43,662 nucleotides of DNA from Lentisphaerota bacterium (GCA_016873715.1 VGWF01000021.1:1-43662), one strand, 5' to 3'. Shown: positions 25,949 through 38,751, counted from the stretch's first letter. A program made the numbers and translations. The notes: generated by a model not told the origin, from the sequence alone.

Positions 25949-27634
25949 ATGTTGCGGATCGGCGGAGTGGATCTGGTCATCCTGGCGGCGTACCTCGTCG
26001 CCATCGTGTCCTTCGGCCTCTGGGTCGGCGTCCGCCAGCGGCGGCGCGCGACCGCGGAGGGCGGCTACTTCCTCGCCGGCCGCACGCTCGGCTGGGCGCC
26101 GGTGGGGCTGGCGCTCTTCTCGACGAACATCTCGACGGTGCACCTCGTCTCGCTCGCCGAGCAGGGCTACGTCAACGGGCTGGCCTTCGGCAATTTCGAG
26201 TGGATGGCCGCCTTCACGCTGATCGCGCTGGCGCTCTTCTTCGTGCCGTTCTACCTGCAGACGCGCGTCGCGACGCTGCCCGACTTCCTCGAGCGCCGCT
26301 ACAGCCGCCCTTGCCGCGACTACCTGGCGGTCGTGTCGATCATCTCCGCCGTGTTCATCCACATCGGCTTCTCGCTCTATGCCGGTGCGGTGGTGCTCCA
26401 CGCGCTCTTCGGCATCAACGTGTGGGTCTCGGTCGTGACGCTGACGATCCTGACCGGCGTCTACACGCTGGTCGGCGGCCTGATGGCGGTCGTCTTCACG
26501 GAGTCGGTCGAGACGGTCGTGCTGCTGCTCGGCGCGGTCTGCATCACGGTCTTCGCGTTCCTCAAGGCCGGCGGCATCGACGGGGCGATGGAGCTGGTCG
26601 CGGCGGCGGGCGAGAAGTTCCCGGCGGCGACGATGTCGATGCTGCGTCCGCGCGGCGACCCGTCGGGCATCCCGTGGTACGGATTCCTGCTCGGCTACCC
26701 GGTGATCGGGCTGTGGTACTGGTGCGCGGACCAGACGATCGTCCAGCGCGTCCTGGGCGCGAAGTCGGAGAACGACGCCCGCGTCGGCGCGCTGTTCGCC
26801 GGCTTCATCAAGATCCTGCCCGTCTTCCTGTTCGTGCTGCCGGGGCTCGTCTACCTGGGGATCACGAAGGACGCGCCGGTCGCGGACACGAAGGCGGTCT
26901 ACGCCCACATGATCCAGGCGCTGCTGCCGGTCGGCGTGCGCGGCGTCGTCGCGGCGGCGCTGGTGGCGGCGCTGATGAGCACGATCTCGGGCGCGCTGAA
27001 TTCCATCGCGACGCTCTTCAGCTACGACCTCTACAAGCGGTTCCGGCCGGAGGCGTCGGAGCGCCGCACGGTGCTGGTCGGCCGGATCGCGACGCTGATC
27101 GCGGTCGTCATCGCGATCGCGTGGACGCCGTTCGTCGCGCAGTTCAAGACGATCTTCGACGGCATCTCGGCGCTGATCTGCTTCATCGCGCCGCCGATCA
27201 CCACCGTGTTCGTGTGGGGCGTCTTCTGGAAGCCGGCCTCGGCGCGCGGAGCGCTCGTCACGCTGTGGAGCGGGTTCGTGGTGTGCGGCGCCTGTTTCGT
27301 CCTCTTCTACGCGCCCCCCGAGTGGGCGAAGTGGCTCGCGGCCGTGGCGCCCGGTCTCGGCGGTGCATGGGTCGGCTGTCTCGCGTGGTACTCGGAGACG
27401 GTGGCGATCCCCTACATGCTTGCGACCTTCATCCTGTTCTTCGTCTGCTCCGTCATCCTGGTGGTCGCCTCGCGGCTGCGGCCCGATCCGGAGAACGCCC
27501 CGGGCCGTCAGCTCGTGTGGGGCAACGCGCTCGACGCCTTCCGCCGCCCCGCATGGCCCGGCCTTGGCGACTACCGCCTGCTCTCCGCCCTTCTCGTGGG
27601 CGTCATGGCAGTGCTCTACGTCGTGTTCCGGTAG
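25949..27634 (+). CDS. Sodium/solute symporter, SSS family
   Basis: A 561-residue inner-membrane transporter with about 13-14 membrane spans, typical of the SSS (SGLT/PutP) family that moves sugars or other solutes with Na+. Family features include FLAGRTLGWAPVGLALFSTNIS near the start, GGLMAVVFTESVE, WYWCADQTIVQRVLGAKS and VAALMSTISGALNSIATLFSYDLY, which contains the Ser/Thr-rich sodium site of helix 8. The ATG at 25949 follows GGGGAGGCGGG. It is the last gene of the fucosidase operon and the obvious route for the released monosaccharide; L-fucose as substrate is inference. It converges with cysK, 30 bp away; CGGCC and GGCCG in that gap form a weak 5-bp hairpin. Confidence 0.92.
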   Translation: MLRIGGVDLVILAAYLVAIVSFGLWVGVRQRRRATAEGGYFLAGRTLGWAPVGLALFSTNISTVHLVSLAEQGYVNGLAFGNFEWMAAFTLIALALFFVPFYLQTRVATLPDFLERRYSRPCRDYLAVVSIISAVFIHIGFSLYAGAVVLHALFGINVWVSVVTLTILTGVYTLVGGLMAVVFTESVETVVLLLGAVCITVFAFLKAGGIDGAMELVAAAGEKFPAATMSMLRPRGDPSGIPWYGFLLGYPVIGLWYWCADQTIVQRVLGAKSENDARVGALFAGFIKILPVFLFVLPGLVYLGITKDAPVADTKAVYAHMIQALLPVGVRGVVAAALVAALMSTISGALNSIATLFSYDLYKRFRPEASERRTVLVGRIATLIAVVIAIAWTPFVAQFKTIFDGISALICFIAPPITTVFVWGVFWKPASARGALVTLWSGFVVCGACFVLFYAPPEWAKWLAAVAPGLGGAWVGCLAWYSETVAIPYMLATFILFFVCSVILVVASRLRPDPENAPGRQLVWGNALDAFRRPAWPGLGDYRLLSALLVGVMAVLYVVFR

Positions 27635-27664
27635 GCAGGACGCGCACGGCCCGGGAGCGGCCGG

Positions 27665-28621
27665 CTATCCGATGCCCTCGAACAGGACGGTCGACAGGTA
27701 GCGCTCGCCGGCGTCGGGGAGGACCACGACGATCGTCTTCCCGGCGAAGGCGTCCTCGCGGGCGATCCGCAGCGCGGCGGCCGTGGCGGCGCCGCAGGAG
27801 ATGCCGGCCAGGATGCCCTCCTCCTTCGCGAGCCGGCGGGTGGTCTCGACCGCCTCGGCGCTTTCGACCTGCTCGACGCGGTCGACGATGGAAAGGTCCA
27901 GCGTGTCCGGGATGAACCCCGCGCCGATGCCCTGGATCTTGTGCGGACCCGGCTTGAGGTCCAGTCCGGCGAGCTTCTGCGAGATCACCGGGCTCTCCTT
28001 CGGCTCCACGGCGACCGAGACGATCGCCTTCTTCTTCGTGCGCTTGATGAAGCGCGAGACGCCGCTGATCGTTCCGCCGGTGCCGACGCCCGCGACAAGC
28101 ACATCGATGCCGCCGTCGGTGTCCTCCCAGATCTCCGGCCCGGTCGTCGCCTCGTGGATCGCGGGGTTGGCGGGGTTCTTGAACTGCTGCGGCATGAAGT
28201 AGCGCTGCGGGTCGGCGGCGGCGATCTCCTCGGCCTTCCTGATCGCGCCCTTCATCCCCTCGGGGCCGGGCGTCAGCACGAGGCGCGCGCCGAACATCGC
28301 CAGGACGCGGCGGCGCTCGATGCTCATCGTCTCGGGCATCGTCAGCGTCAGCGGGTAGCCCCGCGAGGCGCCCACGAAGGCCAGCGCGATGCCGGTATTG
28401 CCGCTGGTCGGCTCGATGATCTCCATCCCCTGCTTCAGGGCGCCGCGCTTCTCGGCGTCCCAGATCATGTTGGCGCCGATGCGGCACTTGACCGAGTAGG
28501 CGGGGTTGCGGCCCTCGATCTTGGCGAGGACGGTGGCCTTGAGGCCCTGGGCCAGGCGGCTGAGCTTCACCAGTGGCGTGCGGCCGATGGAGAAGGAGTT
28601 GTCTGCGTGGATGCGGCTCAT
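27665..28621 (-). CDS. cysK: Cysteine synthase (O-acetylserine sulfhydrylase)
   Basis: PLP enzyme that makes cysteine from O-acetylserine and sulfide in the cytosol. At 318 residues it has normal length. PLP lysine K45 lies in [19 protein letters not shown] is the substrate loop; [11 protein letters not shown] is the phosphate-binding loop; [12 protein letters not shown] is near the C-terminus. It is the last gene of the run that starts with the Rrf2 regulator, 11 bp after the cystathionine enzyme gene. In Bacillus the Rrf2 protein CymR needs CysK as partner, so its presence in the regulator's own transcript is noteworthy. Confidence 0.95.
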   Translation of the reverse strand: MSRIHADNSFSIGRTPLVKLSRLAQGLKATVLAKIEGRNPAYSVKCRIGANMIWDAEKRGALKQGMEIIEPTSGNTGIALAFVGASRGYPLTLTMPETMSIERRRVLAMFGARLVLTPGPEGMKGAIRKAEEIAAADPQRYFMPQQFKNPANPAIHEATTGPEIWEDTDGGIDVLVAGVGTGGTISGVSRFIKRTKKKAIVSVAVEPKESPVISQKLAGLDLKPGPHKIQGIGAGFIPDTLDLSIVDRVEQVESAEAVETTRRLAKEEGILAGISCGAATAAALRIAREDAFAGKTIVVVLPDAGERYLSTVLFEGIG

Positions 28622-28632
28622 GGTCGTGTCTC

Positions 28633-29772
28633 CTATTCCGACAGGGCCCCGAGGAGATCCTCCTCCAGGTCCTTCACATTCTCGATTCCAACCGAGATCC
28701 TCAACAGGGTCTCACGGATTCCCCGCGCATGGCGCTCCTCCGGCGTGAGCGCTCCGTGGCTCATGCGCGGGGGATAACAGATCAGCGATTCGACGCCGCC
28801 GAGGCTCTCGGCGAGGAGGAAGACCTTCAGGCGCGACAGGAACCGCTCGATCGACGCGAAGTCGCCGGCGAACTCGACGCTGAACGTGCCGCCGAAGCCC
28901 TCCATCTGCCGCGCCGCGAGGGCGCGCTGCGGATGGGAGGCGAGGGCGGGATGGTGGACGCGGGCGATCCGCGGGTGCTTCTCAAGCACCTGCGCCAGGT
29001 GCCGCGCGTTCCGGTCGTGCTCGCGCATGCGGACCGCCAGCGTGCGCAGGCCGCGCAGCACGAGCCAGCAGTCCCACGGCGCGGGGACCCCGCCCATGCC
29101 GTTCTGGACGAACCGGAGGGACTCGAACAGGGCGTCGTCGCGCACCACGATCGCACCGCCGATGACGTCGCTGTGGCCGCCGAGGTACTTCGTCGCGCTG
29201 TGGACGATGATATCCGCGCCGAGTTCCAGCGGCCGCTGGAAGAGCGGCGTCGCGAACGTGTTGTCGACAACCAGCTTCGCGCCGCCGCGGTGCGCCGCCT
29301 CCGCGACGGCCGCCAGGTCGGCGATGCGGAGAAGCGGGTTCGTCGGCGACTCGACCCAGACGAGCTTCGTGGCCGGCCGCATTTTCGCCGCGAAGTCGGC
29401 CGGGTCCTCGACCTTCGCGTAGGAGAAGTCGAGGCCCCACGGCCGGTAGATGCGCTCGAACATGCGGATCGTGCCGCCGTAGAGGTCCTCGCCCGCGACG
29501 ACGTGGTCCCCGGGGCGCAGGGTGTGCAGGACCGCCGCCATCGCGGCGGAGCCGGAGGCGAAGGCCAGCCCGTGCCGGCCGCTCTCGAGGGAGGCGAGGG
29601 CCTCCTCCAGCGCCTTGCGCGTCGGGTTGCCGCTGCGGGTGTACTCGAAGCCCCGGTTCCGGCCGATGCCGTCCTGCTGGAACGTCGAGGTCTGGTACAC
29701 GGGCACGACGACGGCCCCGGTCTTGGGGTCCGGCGCCTGCCCGTCGCGAATGGCTCGTGTCTCGAATCGCAT
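28633..29772 (-). CDS. Cystathionine gamma-synthase / lyase family PLP enzyme
   Basis: Cys/Met metabolism PLP-dependent enzyme of 379 residues. The PLP lysine is in [42 protein letters not shown] and VDNTFATP are the standard family motifs. The class holds MetB, MetC and gamma-lyases that sequence alone separates poorly. [12 protein letters not shown] near the C-terminus and the neighbouring metY and cysK suggest transsulfuration, in either direction. The start at 29772 gives [12 protein letters not shown], the expected N-terminus. It lies 31 bp after metY. Confidence 0.9.
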   Translation of the reverse strand: MRFETRAIRDGQAPDPKTGAVVVPVYQTSTFQQDGIGRNRGFEYTRSGNPTRKALEEALASLESGRHGLAFASGSAAMAAVLHTLRPGDHVVAGEDLYGGTIRMFERIYRPWGLDFSYAKVEDPADFAAKMRPATKLVWVESPTNPLLRIADLAAVAEAAHRGGAKLVVDNTFATPLFQRPLELGADIIVHSATKYLGGHSDVIGGAIVVRDDALFESLRFVQNGMGGVPAPWDCWLVLRGLRTLAVRMREHDRNARHLAQVLEKHPRIARVHHPALASHPQRALAARQMEGFGGTFSVEFAGDFASIERFLSRLKVFLLAESLGGVESLICYPPRMSHGALTPEERHARGIRETLLRISVGIENVKDLEEDLLGALSE

Positions 29773-29803
29773 GGATCGTCGTTCCGCGTCGCCCGCGGCG
29801 GGG

Positions 29804-31626
<1,823 letters not shown>

Positions 31627-31629
31627 CTT

Positions 31630-31652
31630 CCTCGCCCCTCGTCCCTCGCCCC
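31630..31652 (-). repeat. Right inverted heptamer array of the four-helix-bundle cassette
   Basis: On the minus strand this reads as GAGGGGC, GAGGGAC, GAGGGGC and continues as GAGGAAG directly into the ATG. It matches 31179-31201 in inverted orientation at 21 of 23 positions. The two arrays enclose about 470 bp that hold the conserved part of the gene. Confidence 0.7.
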
Positions 31653-31659
31653 TCGTCCT

Positions 31660-32100
31660 TCAGATTGCAAAATCCATCGCCGGACGCTTGCTCCTTGCGC
31701 GGTGCCGGTCCGCGAGGGCCTCGAGCGTGATCGCCTCCAGGGCCTGCTCGAATCCCCTGCCGGCCTCGCGCCAGGCGTCGCGCATCACGCCGGCGGCCAC
31801 GCGGTCCGTCCCCACGGGTTCCGCGCGATCCGCCGGGTCCACCTCGCCGTCGAGGGCCGAGACCACGTCCTTCAGCGTGATGCTCCGCAGGGGCCGCGCC
31901 AGCCGGTAGCCGCCCGCCGCCCCCCGCACCGCCTCGACCAACTGGGCCGTCTTCAGGGCCGCGGCGACCTGCCAGAGATACTTCTCCGACACGCCCTGCC
32001 GCGCCGCCGTCGCCCCGAGCGACACCGCCGCCTTCCCGCCCTGGATCGCCAGATCCAGCAGCAGCCGGGCCCCATATCGACTCCGCGTTGACAGTTTCAT
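31660..32100 (-). CDS. Rrf2-family transcriptional regulator, CymR-like
   Basis: A 146-residue winged-helix regulator: MKLSTRSRYGARLLLDLA is the classic Rrf2 start, followed by the recognition helix region GVSEKYLWQVAAALKTA and the wing GAAGGYRLARP. There is no cysteine at all, so it cannot carry the Fe-S cluster of IscR. That and the sulfur genes on both sides suggest a CymR-like regulator of cysteine metabolism. The start at 32100 gives the conserved N-terminus, with GGTGGAG as ribosome site; an earlier in-frame start at 32157 lies within the promoter. It probably heads the transcript through metY to cysK. Specific ligands or partners are inference. Confidence 0.9.
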   Translation of the reverse strand: MKLSTRSRYGARLLLDLAIQGGKAAVSLGATAARQGVSEKYLWQVAAALKTAQLVEAVRGAAGGYRLARPLRSITLKDVVSALDGEVDPADRAEPVGTDRVAAGVMRDAWREAGRGFEQALEAITLEALADRHRARSKRPAMDFAI

Positions 32101-32157
32101 GATCTCCACCAATCCAATCGAGATACGAGATAATACGCGCGCGCCATCTCTTGTCAA
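32101..32157 (-). promoter_or_regulatory. Sigma-70-type promoter and candidate operator of the Rrf2 gene
   Basis: TTGACA (32157-32152), a 16-bp spacer and TATTAT (32135-32130) make a near-consensus promoter. Just downstream lies GTATCTC (GAGATAC on the plus strand, 32120-32126). ATCTC recurs inverted near the ribosome site, giving an ATCTC-13-GAGAT inverted pair over the start region. The same GAGATAC element follows the -10 of the cysD promoter. Confidence 0.75.
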
Positions 32158-32199
32158 GGCAGGGACATTATTTCCCCCGGAGCCGGCCTTTGAATCCCG

Positions 32200-33270
32200 T
32201 CAGATGACGTAATCCTCCGCGAAGATGCGGAGATTCGACGGGCGTGCGAACACCCGTTCGCCGACGGTCAGTCCCAGCCGGCGCGCCGACTCCTTGCCGA
32301 GTTCGGCCTCGAACGGCTCGCCCGTGTCCGAGCGGCGGAGGCCGACGCGGACGATCGGTCCCACCGGCAGGATCTGCACGACCGTGGACTCGATGCCGGA
32401 CTCGCTGGTCCGCGTGCGCTCGATATCCAGTTCGTGGGGCCGGGCGTAGGCGATGGCCTGCCGGTCCCGGGCGGCCGCGTGGGCCGGCGCCTCGACCTCC
32501 AGGGTCCCGATCTGCGCCCGGCCCTCGTGGACGCGCGCGTGGAACAGGTTGACGTGGCCCAGGAAGTTGCACACGAAGGCGTTCACGGGGCGCTCGTAGA
32601 CCTCGTCCGGCGTGCCGACCTGCTCGATCCGGCCGTGGTTCATGACGACGACCACGTCCGCGACCTCGAGGGCCTCCTCGACGTCGTGCGTGACGAAGAG
32701 GCTGGTGACGTGGATCTCGTCGTGGAGCCGCCGCAGCCACCGCCGCAGTTCCTCGCGCACCCGCGCGTCGAGCGCGCCGAAGGGCTCGTCGAGAAGCAGC
32801 ACCGACGGATCGACCGCCAGCGCCCGCGCGAGCGCCACCCGCTGGCGCTGTCCGCCCGAAAGCTGCCCCGGAAGCCGTCCGGCCAGGCCTTCGAGCTGGA
32901 CCAGCCCGAGCAGTTCGTGCACGCGGCTGCGGATCTTCTCCTCGGGCGGCCGCTCCCGGCGCGGCTTCACGCGGAGGCCGAAGGCGATGTTCTCGAAGAC
33001 CGACATGTGGCGGAAGAGGGCGTAGTGCTGGAAGACGAACCCCACGCGGCGGTCGCGCGCGCTGCGGGCGGTCGCATCCTTCCCCTCGAAGAGCACGGTT
33101 CCCGTGTCGGCGGACTCCAGCCCGGCGATGATGCGCAGCAGGGTCGTCTTGCCCGAGCCCGACGGCCCCAGCAGCGCGACCAGCTTGCCGGACGGGAAGA
33201 CCGCCGACACGTCGTCGAGGGCGGCGAAGGCGCCGAAGCGCCGCGAGAGGTTCCGGACTTCGATGCTCAT
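32200..33270 (-). CDS. cysA: Sulfate/thiosulfate ABC transporter ATP-binding protein
   Basis: The 356-residue ATPase of the sulfate importer. Walker A is GPSGSGKTT, the Q-loop lies in [12 protein letters not shown], the signature is [15 protein letters not shown], Walker B is [12 protein letters not shown], and the switch His is in [12 protein letters not shown]-terminal beta domain (about 240-356, with RPHELDIER and a TOBE-like tail) is the regulatory domain of CysA-type proteins. The ATG at 33270 overlaps the cysW stop (ATGA). It is the last gene of the cysD transcript; 99 bp separate it from the Rrf2 start codon. Confidence 0.95.
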   Translation of the reverse strand: MSIEVRNLSRRFGAFAALDDVSAVFPSGKLVALLGPSGSGKTTLLRIIAGLESADTGTVLFEGKDATARSARDRRVGFVFQHYALFRHMSVFENIAFGLRVKPRRERPPEEKIRSRVHELLGLVQLEGLAGRLPGQLSGGQRQRVALARALAVDPSVLLLDEPFGALDARVREELRRWLRRLHDEIHVTSLFVTHDVEEALEVADVVVVMNHGRIEQVGTPDEVYERPVNAFVCNFLGHVNLFHARVHEGRAQIGTLEVEAPAHAAARDRQAIAYARPHELDIERTRTSESGIESTVVQILPVGPIVRVGLRRSDTGEPFEAELGKESARRLGLTVGERVFARPSNLRIFAEDYVI

Positions 33271-34166
33271 GGCGGGGCGGGCTCCGTGGATTCGGCGGCG
33301 GGCACGACCGCCGCCCGGGCGGCGTGCCATTCGACGAGGTTCTTCAGGACGAGCGTGACGAGGGCCAGCAGCGCCAGCAGGGACGCGACGGCGAACGCGG
33401 CGACGAAGTTGTACTCGTTGTAGAGGATCTCCACGTGCAGCGGCATCGTGGTGGTCAGCCCGCGGATGTGGCCCGACACCACCGAGACCGCGCCGAACTC
33501 GCCCATCGCGCGCGCGTTGCAGAGGACGACGCCGTACAGCAGCCCCCACCTGATGTTGGGAAGCGTCACGCGGACGAAGGTCGTCCACCCGCCCGCCCCG
33601 AGGACGATCGCCGATTCCTCCTCCTCGCTGCCCTGCGCCTGCATCAGAGGGATCAGCTCGCGCGCCACGAAGGGGAACGTCACGAAGATCGTCGCCAGCA
33701 CGATGCCCGGCACGGCGAAGACCACCCGGATGCCGTGCTCGATGAGCCACGGCCCGAACCAGCCCTGCGCGCCGAAGACCAGCATGTAGATGAGGCCGGA
33801 CACGACCGGCGAGACGGCGAAGGGGAGGTCGATCAGCGTCAGCAGCAGGCTGCGGCCGGGAAAGCGGAACTTGGCGATCGCCCACGCCGCGGCCACGCCG
33901 AAGACGAGGTTCAGCGGAACCGCGATCGCCGCGGCGAGGAGGGTGAGGCGGATCGCCGCCCGCGCGGCCGGGTCGGCCAGCGCGGCCGCGTAGGCGCCCG
34001 CGCCCTTGCGCAGCGCCTCGTGGAAGACGGCCGCCAGCGGCGCGAAGACCAGGAGCGCCAGGAACGCGAGGGCCGCGCCGATCAGGATGCGGCGAACCCA
34101 GGCCGGCTCGGCTGCGCCGCGCCGGCGGACCGTCCCCGTCGCGTGCCTGGACACGGTGCCGGTCAT
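33267..34166 (-). CDS. cysW: Sulfate ABC transporter permease CysW
   Basis: A 299-residue inner-membrane permease with six predicted spans. The segment [26 protein letters not shown] is the EAA coupling loop that docks on CysA, and [18 protein letters not shown] is the CysW/CysT signature close to it. The first 25 residues are a basic cytosolic leader, longer than usual. Its stop overlaps cysA; 28 bp separate it from cysT. Confidence 0.94.
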   Translation of the reverse strand: MTGTVSRHATGTVRRRGAAEPAWVRRILIGAALAFLALLVFAPLAAVFHEALRKGAGAYAAALADPAARAAIRLTLLAAAIAVPLNLVFGVAAAWAIAKFRFPGRSLLLTLIDLPFAVSPVVSGLIYMLVFGAQGWFGPWLIEHGIRVVFAVPGIVLATIFVTFPFVARELIPLMQAQGSEEEESAIVLGAGGWTTFVRVTLPNIRWGLLYGVVLCNARAMGEFGAVSVVSGHIRGLTTTMPLHVEILYNEYNFVAAFAVASLLALLALVTLVLKNLVEWHAARAAVVPAAESTEPAPP

Positions 34167-34194
34167 CCGCGCCCCTCCCTGGAGCCTCGCCGCG

Positions 34195-35016
34195 TCATCG
34201 CCGGGAACTCCAGGACTGCAGGACGTTGACGAGCAGCAGCAGCGCGAAGGAGACCGCCAGCATCACCACGGCGATCGCGGTCGCGCCCGCGTAGTCGAAC
34301 TGCTCGAGCTTCGTGACGATCAGCAGCGGCGTGATCTCGGTCTTCATCGGCATGTTGCCCGAGATGAACACGACCGAGCCGTACTCGCCGACCGCGCGCG
34401 CGAAGGCCATGGCCATGCCCGTGACGAGCGAGGGCGCCAGGGTGGGGAGGACGACCCGTGTCACCGTCTGCCAGCGGTCCGCCCCGAGGCTCGCCGCGGC
34501 CTCCTCGATCTCCGCGTCGAGATCTTCCAGCACCGGCTGCACCGTGCGCACGACGAACGGCAGGCCGATGAAGACCAGCGCGACGCCGACGCCGAGCGGC
34601 GTGAACGCCACCCGGATCCCCAGCGGCTCCAGCAGGCGGCCGATCCACCCGTTGGGCGCGTAGATCGCCGTCAGCGCGATGCCCGCCACCGCCGTCGGCA
34701 GCGCGAACGGAAGGTCCACCAGCGCATCGACCAGCCGGCGGCCGGGAAACGAGTAGCGCGCGAGAACCCAGGCGACGAGAAACCCGAAGACCCCGTTCAC
34801 GAGGGCGGCGAGGAACGAGACGCCGAAGGTCAGGCGGTACGACGCCAGGACCCGCGGCGCCGTGACCGTCGCCCAGAAGGCCCCCCAGTCGAGCGTCGCC
34901 GACTTGAGGAAGACGGAGGCGAGCGGGATCAGGACGATCAGGCCGAGGTAGGCGACCGTGAAACCGAGCGACAGCCCGAAACCGGGCAGCACGCGGATCT
35001 GGCGGGAACGGGCCAT
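34195..35016 (-). CDS. cysT: Sulfate ABC transporter permease CysT
   Basis: A 273-residue partner permease of CysW with six spans. [19 protein letters not shown] and the coupling segment [23 protein letters not shown] are typical, and [19 protein letters not shown] is the CysT signature. The ATG at 35016 overlaps the final base of the binding-protein stop codon (TGATG), so translation is coupled. Also called cysU. Confidence 0.94.
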   Translation of the reverse strand: MARSRQIRVLPGFGLSLGFTVAYLGLIVLIPLASVFLKSATLDWGAFWATVTAPRVLASYRLTFGVSFLAALVNGVFGFLVAWVLARYSFPGRRLVDALVDLPFALPTAVAGIALTAIYAPNGWIGRLLEPLGIRVAFTPLGVGVALVFIGLPFVVRTVQPVLEDLDAEIEEAAASLGADRWQTVTRVVLPTLAPSLVTGMAMAFARAVGEYGSVVFISGNMPMKTEITPLLIVTKLEQFDYAGATAIAVVMLAVSFALLLLVNVLQSWSSRR

Positions 35017-36026
35017 CAGCGGGCGTAGATCCGATCGAAGGTGCCGCCGTCGCTGAAGTGGACCGCCTGCGCCTTCGCCCACCCGCCGAACTCGCGGCCG
35101 ATCTCCACCATCGGGATCCTGGGGAACCGGTCCGCGTGCTTCGCGGCGACGGAGGCGAGGCGGGGGCGGTAGAAGTGCTTCGCGGCGAGTTCCTGGCCCT
35201 CCTCGGAGTAGAGGTGTTTCAGGTAGGCCTCCGCGACCGCGCGCGTGCCGCGACGGTCGACCACCTTGTCGACGATGGCCACGGGCGGCTCGGCGAGAAT
35301 GCTGAGCGACGGCGCGACGATCTCGAACCGGTCCGCGCCGAACTCGCGAAGCGCCAGGAAGGCCTCGTTCTCCCAGGAGATGAGCACGTCGCCGATGCCG
35401 CGCTGGAGGAAGGTCGTGGTGGAGCCCCGGGCGCCGGAATCGAGGACGGGCACGTTCTTGAAGAGGGCCTGGATGAAGGCGCGGGCTCCGGCCTCGTCGC
35501 CGCCGGCCGCACGGGTGGCGTAGGCCCATGCGGCCAGGTAGTTCCAGCGCGCCCCCCCGGAGGTCTTCGGGTTCGGCGTGATCACGGCGACGCCCGGCTT
35601 CACGAGATCGTCCCAGTCCCGGATCCCCTTTGGATTCCCCTTGCGGACCAGCAGGACGATCGTCGACGTGTACGGAGCGCTGTTGTCGGGCAAACGCGAT
35701 TGCCAGTCCGCGGGCAGCAGGCCTCCGACCCGGTGGAGCGCGTCGATGTCGTAGGCGAGGGCCAGCGTGACCACGTCCGCCTCCAGACCTTCGAGCACGG
35801 AGCGCGCCTGCTTGCCGGACCCGCCGTGCGACTGGTTGACCGTCAGCCTCCCCCCGTGCGACGCCTGCCATTGCCGCGCGAACGCAGCGTTGTACTCGGC
35901 GTAGAACTCCCGCGTCGGGTCGTAGGAGGCGTTCAGCAGCGTGAAGTCCGCCGCGCCGGCAGCCGATGCCCACAGGGCCGCGAGCGCCGCCAGGGCGCCT
36001 CGGGGTGGGGTGGAATGGGGCTTCAT
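35016..36026 (-). CDS. sbp: Periplasmic sulfate-binding protein
   Basis: A 336-residue solute-binding protein with signal peptide (ending SAAGAA). [48 protein letters not shown] and [11 protein letters not shown] are the conserved sulfate-binding segments of Sbp/CysP proteins; the backbone and Ser side chains in SHGGSGKQ bind the dianion. Ribosome site GGAG lies upstream of ATG 36026, 22 bp after cysN. Sbp and CysP (thiosulfate) cannot be told apart from sequence here. Confidence 0.93.
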   Translation of the reverse strand: MKPHSTPPRGALAALAALWASAAGAADFTLLNASYDPTREFYAEYNAAFARQWQASHGGRLTVNQSHGGSGKQARSVLEGLEADVVTLALAYDIDALHRVGGLLPADWQSRLPDNSAPYTSTIVLLVRKGNPKGIRDWDDLVKPGVAVITPNPKTSGGARWNYLAAWAYATRAAGGDEAGARAFIQALFKNVPVLDSGARGSTTTFLQRGIGDVLISWENEAFLALREFGADRFEIVAPSLSILAEPPVAIVDKVVDRRGTRAVAEAYLKHLYSEEGQELAAKHFYRPRLASVAAKHADRFPRIPMVEIGREFGGWAKAQAVHFSDGGTFDRIYAR

Positions 36027-36048
36027 GGCATCTCCATCGGACGGGGGA

Positions 36049-37860
36049 TCAAATCACGTAGTCCAGGATCACGTGGCGGGCTTTCAGCAGCTCCCCGACG
36101 CGCGCGATACCGGCCCCGATGTCCCCGGCCGGATCCAGACGGAGGCTCGTCGCGGGGGCGGACGGCTCGTCGCCGCCGACGCTGACGGTGAGGATCTCGT
36201 TCGGGTGGTTGAGCTGCCCGAGGATCCGCAGGTCGTCCGCGTCGGCGCCGGACAGCGAGGTGATGAAGATCTGGCCCGACCCCGTCAGGATGCGCGCCAG
36301 CTCGCCCAGCCGGCGGATGCGGTCGTCGCGGGCGTCCTCGCCCAGGTCCGCGTCGAGCCCCCGTTCGAGGCTCTCCATCCCGACGTAGTACGCCTTGAAC
36401 CCGCGATCGAACAGCGCCTGCTCCAGCGCCCGCGCGTGGGCGTCGGCGGCGCCGTCCGCCGGTCCGCTGAAGACCACGAACTTGGCGCCGTGGCCGTAGG
36501 CCCGCGCGCGCTCGGCCGCGGCGATGGCGCTCGGCTTCCACGCGATCTCGCGGGCTCGGACGTGCTCCTGCAGCGTCGACTCGGCCGACTCGACGGCCGC
36601 CAGCACGATGCCCGCGGCGGCGATCTCGTGGTGGTCGACGATCACCAGCCGCCCGGTGGTCTCGAGGTCGGTGACGAGGTCGAACGCGACCGGCTTGGGC
36701 GTCTCCAGCACGCACTCGGCCACGTCGTGGCGGTCCACCTGCTGCTTGCCGGCGACGGTCGAGAGCTCCGTCGCGTCGAGGACCGCCAGCACCTCGACGA
36801 GCTTCACGGGCGACCGCGTCGCGCCGAGCTTCAGCTTGTAGGTCTTCCCTCGGACCATCGGGTCGCGGCCCATCCAGAACAGGTTCGCGCGGAACCGCGT
36901 CGCCGTCTTCAGCGGCGGCTCGCCGGCCTTCACCATCCATTCGCCGGGGCGGATGTAGATCTGCGTCGTCAGCGTGAACCCGGGCGCCTCGCCGGCGGCG
37001 GCCGTGTCCCGGGGCGGGCGGTTGAAGACCTCGATCGACTTCACGGTCGAGGTCTTGCCCGACGGCTGGAAGACGACGGCGTCGCCGGCGCGGATCGTGC
37101 CGGTCTCGATCGTGCCCGTGACGATGCGGCGGTCGTCGCCTCGGGCGGTGAACTTGTAGACGTCCTGCACGGGCAGCCGGAAGGGAAGCGACTCCGGGAA
37201 CTCGCGGCGCTGGAAGGCGTCGATCTGCTCCAGCACCGTCGGGCCGTCGTACCACGGCGTCTCCGGCGACCGCGCCGCGATGTTCGCGCCCTGCATGCCG
37301 CTGACGGGGATGAAGCTGACCGGGCGGATGCCGAGATGGCCCAGGAAGGCCTCGTACTCGGCGCGGATGCGGCGGAAACCCGTCTCGTCGTAGCCGACGA
37401 GGTCCATCTTGTTCACGAGGACGGAGACCTGCCGCAGCCCGAGCATCGAGAGCATGTAGCCGTGGCGCTTCGTGTTCTCGCGGATGCCCTCCTTCGCGTC
37501 GATCACGAGCAGCGCGGCCTCGGCGCGCGAGGCGCCGGTGATCATGTTCTTGAGGAACTCGATGTGGCCGGGGGCGTCGATCAGGATGTAGCGGCGCTTC
37601 GCGGTGCGGAAGAAGCAGCGCGCGGCGTCGATCGTGATGCCCTGCGACTGCTCGTCCTTCAGCGCGTCGAGCAGGAACGCGTACTCGAAGGGCTTGGAAT
37701 TCCTCCGGCACGTTTCGCGCACCTGTTCGAGCCGCCCCTGGGGCAGGGCGCCGGCCTCGACCAGGAGCCGGCCGATGACCGTGCTCTTGCCGTGGTCGAC
37801 GTGCCCGGCCATCACGATGCTGAGTTGCTGTTCGTCCGTCGTGGGATTCATGGGATTCAT
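36049..37860 (-). CDS. cysN: Sulfate adenylyltransferase subunit 1 with degenerate APS-kinase-like tail
   Basis: The GTPase subunit of ATP sulfurylase, which with CysD turns sulfate and ATP into APS. Residues 1-430 form an EF-Tu-like unit with G1 GHVDHGKST (19-27), DAPGH and NKMD all intact. The last 150 residues align to CysC (APS kinase): [40 protein letters not shown]. But the P-loop position reads [11 protein letters not shown] where GLSGSGKST is expected, and the DGDN segment reads GMES. Both nucleotide and catalytic residues are lost, so the tail should have no kinase activity. It follows cysD by 9 bp. PAPS formation would need a separate CysC; alternatively the cell reduces APS directly. 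Confidence 0.93.
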   Translation of the reverse strand: MNPMNPTTDEQQLSIVMAGHVDHGKSTVIGRLLVEAGALPQGRLEQVRETCRRNSKPFEYAFLLDALKDEQSQGITIDAARCFFRTAKRRYILIDAPGHIEFLKNMITGASRAEAALLVIDAKEGIRENTKRHGYMLSMLGLRQVSVLVNKMDLVGYDETGFRRIRAEYEAFLGHLGIRPVSFIPVSGMQGANIAARSPETPWYDGPTVLEQIDAFQRREFPESLPFRLPVQDVYKFTARGDDRRIVTGTIETGTIRAGDAVVFQPSGKTSTVKSIEVFNRPPRDTAAAGEAPGFTLTTQIYIRPGEWMVKAGEPPLKTATRFRANLFWMGRDPMVRGKTYKLKLGATRSPVKLVEVLAVLDATELSTVAGKQQVDRHDVAECVLETPKPVAFDLVTDLETTGRLVIVDHHEIAAAGIVLAAVESAESTLQEHVRAREIAWKPSAIAAAERARAYGHGAKFVVFSGPADGAADAHARALEQALFDRGFKAYYVGMESLERGLDADLGEDARDDRIRRLGELARILTGSGQIFITSLSGADADDLRILGQLNHPNEILTVSVGGDEPSAPATSLRLDPAGDIGAGIARVGELLKARHVILDYVI

Positions 37861-37869
37861 CCGGGATGC

Positions 37870-38751
37870 CTACATGTAGCCGCCGCGCCGCAGGGTCTCG
37901 AGGCCGCCGCCGTCCTCCTGGTCCTGCGCGCGCCCCGAACGCTCCGCGACGTTCGCGAAACGGCCGGTCCTCAGTTCCTCGACGATGTCCGCGACGTTGC
38001 AGGCCGGGGACTTCACGCAGCCGGTGCAGGGGAGGCAGCCGAGCGACCGGTAGCGCGTGCCGCCGCCGCGGTCGAAGTAGAGCGGGATGATCGGGATCGA
38101 CTCGCGTTCGATGTACTCCCAGATGTTCAGCTCCGTCCAGTCCAGCAGCGGGTGGATGCGCACGTGCGTCCCGGGCGCGAAATCGGTCTTGTACTGCTTC
38201 CACAGCTCCGGCGGCTGGTCGCCGACGTCCCACTCGCTCTGGCGGTCGCGCGCCGAGAAGTAGCGCTCCTTCGACCGGCTGCCCTCCTCGTCCGCCCGCG
38301 CGCCGACGATGACGCCGCTGAACGCCTCGCGCGTCGCCTCCCACTCGAACTCCCCCGTCGCGGGGTTCAGCCGGCGGCGCGGCCATTCGCCCGACAGCGT
38401 GTGCTTGAGAGCCTCGCTCTTCAGCGCCTTGCAGCACTCGACCCGCGTGAGGGCGCCGTCCGGAAACGTCTGCTTGGCCTCCAGCGCCGCCGTGTTCTGC
38501 CCGACGATCAGATCCAGCCCCCACTCGCGCGCGATCCGGTCGCGATACGCGATCATCTCCGGAATCTTGAACCCCGTGTCGATGTGCATCAGCGGGAAGG
38601 GGACGTGCCCGAAGAACGCCTTCCGCGTCAGCCACAACAGCACCGTGCTGTCCTTCCCGATCGACCAGAGCATCACCAGGCTCTTGAACTCCCGGTACGC
38701 CTCCCGAAGGATGTGCACGCTATGCGCTTCCAGCCTCTCCAATGTGTCCAT
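37870..38751 (-). CDS. cysD: Sulfate adenylyltransferase subunit 2
   Basis: The 293-residue catalytic subunit of ATP sulfurylase. The PP-loop is [44 protein letters not shown] and the Cys-containing [15 protein letters not shown] are family signatures. It is the first gene of the transcript cysD-cysN-sbp-cysT-cysW-cysA. The start at 38751 gives the normal [18 protein letters not shown]. Regulation is probably by the Rrf2 protein through the element just upstream. Confidence 0.95.
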   Translation of the reverse strand: MDTLERLEAHSVHILREAYREFKSLVMLWSIGKDSTVLLWLTRKAFFGHVPFPLMHIDTGFKIPEMIAYRDRIAREWGLDLIVGQNTAALEAKQTFPDGALTRVECCKALKSEALKHTLSGEWPRRRLNPATGEFEWEATREAFSGVIVGARADEEGSRSKERYFSARDRQSEWDVGDQPPELWKQYKTDFAPGTHVRIHPLLDWTELNIWEYIERESIPIIPLYFDRGGGTRYRSLGCLPCTGCVKSPACNVADIVEELRTGRFANVAERSGRAQDQEDGGGLETLRRGGYM

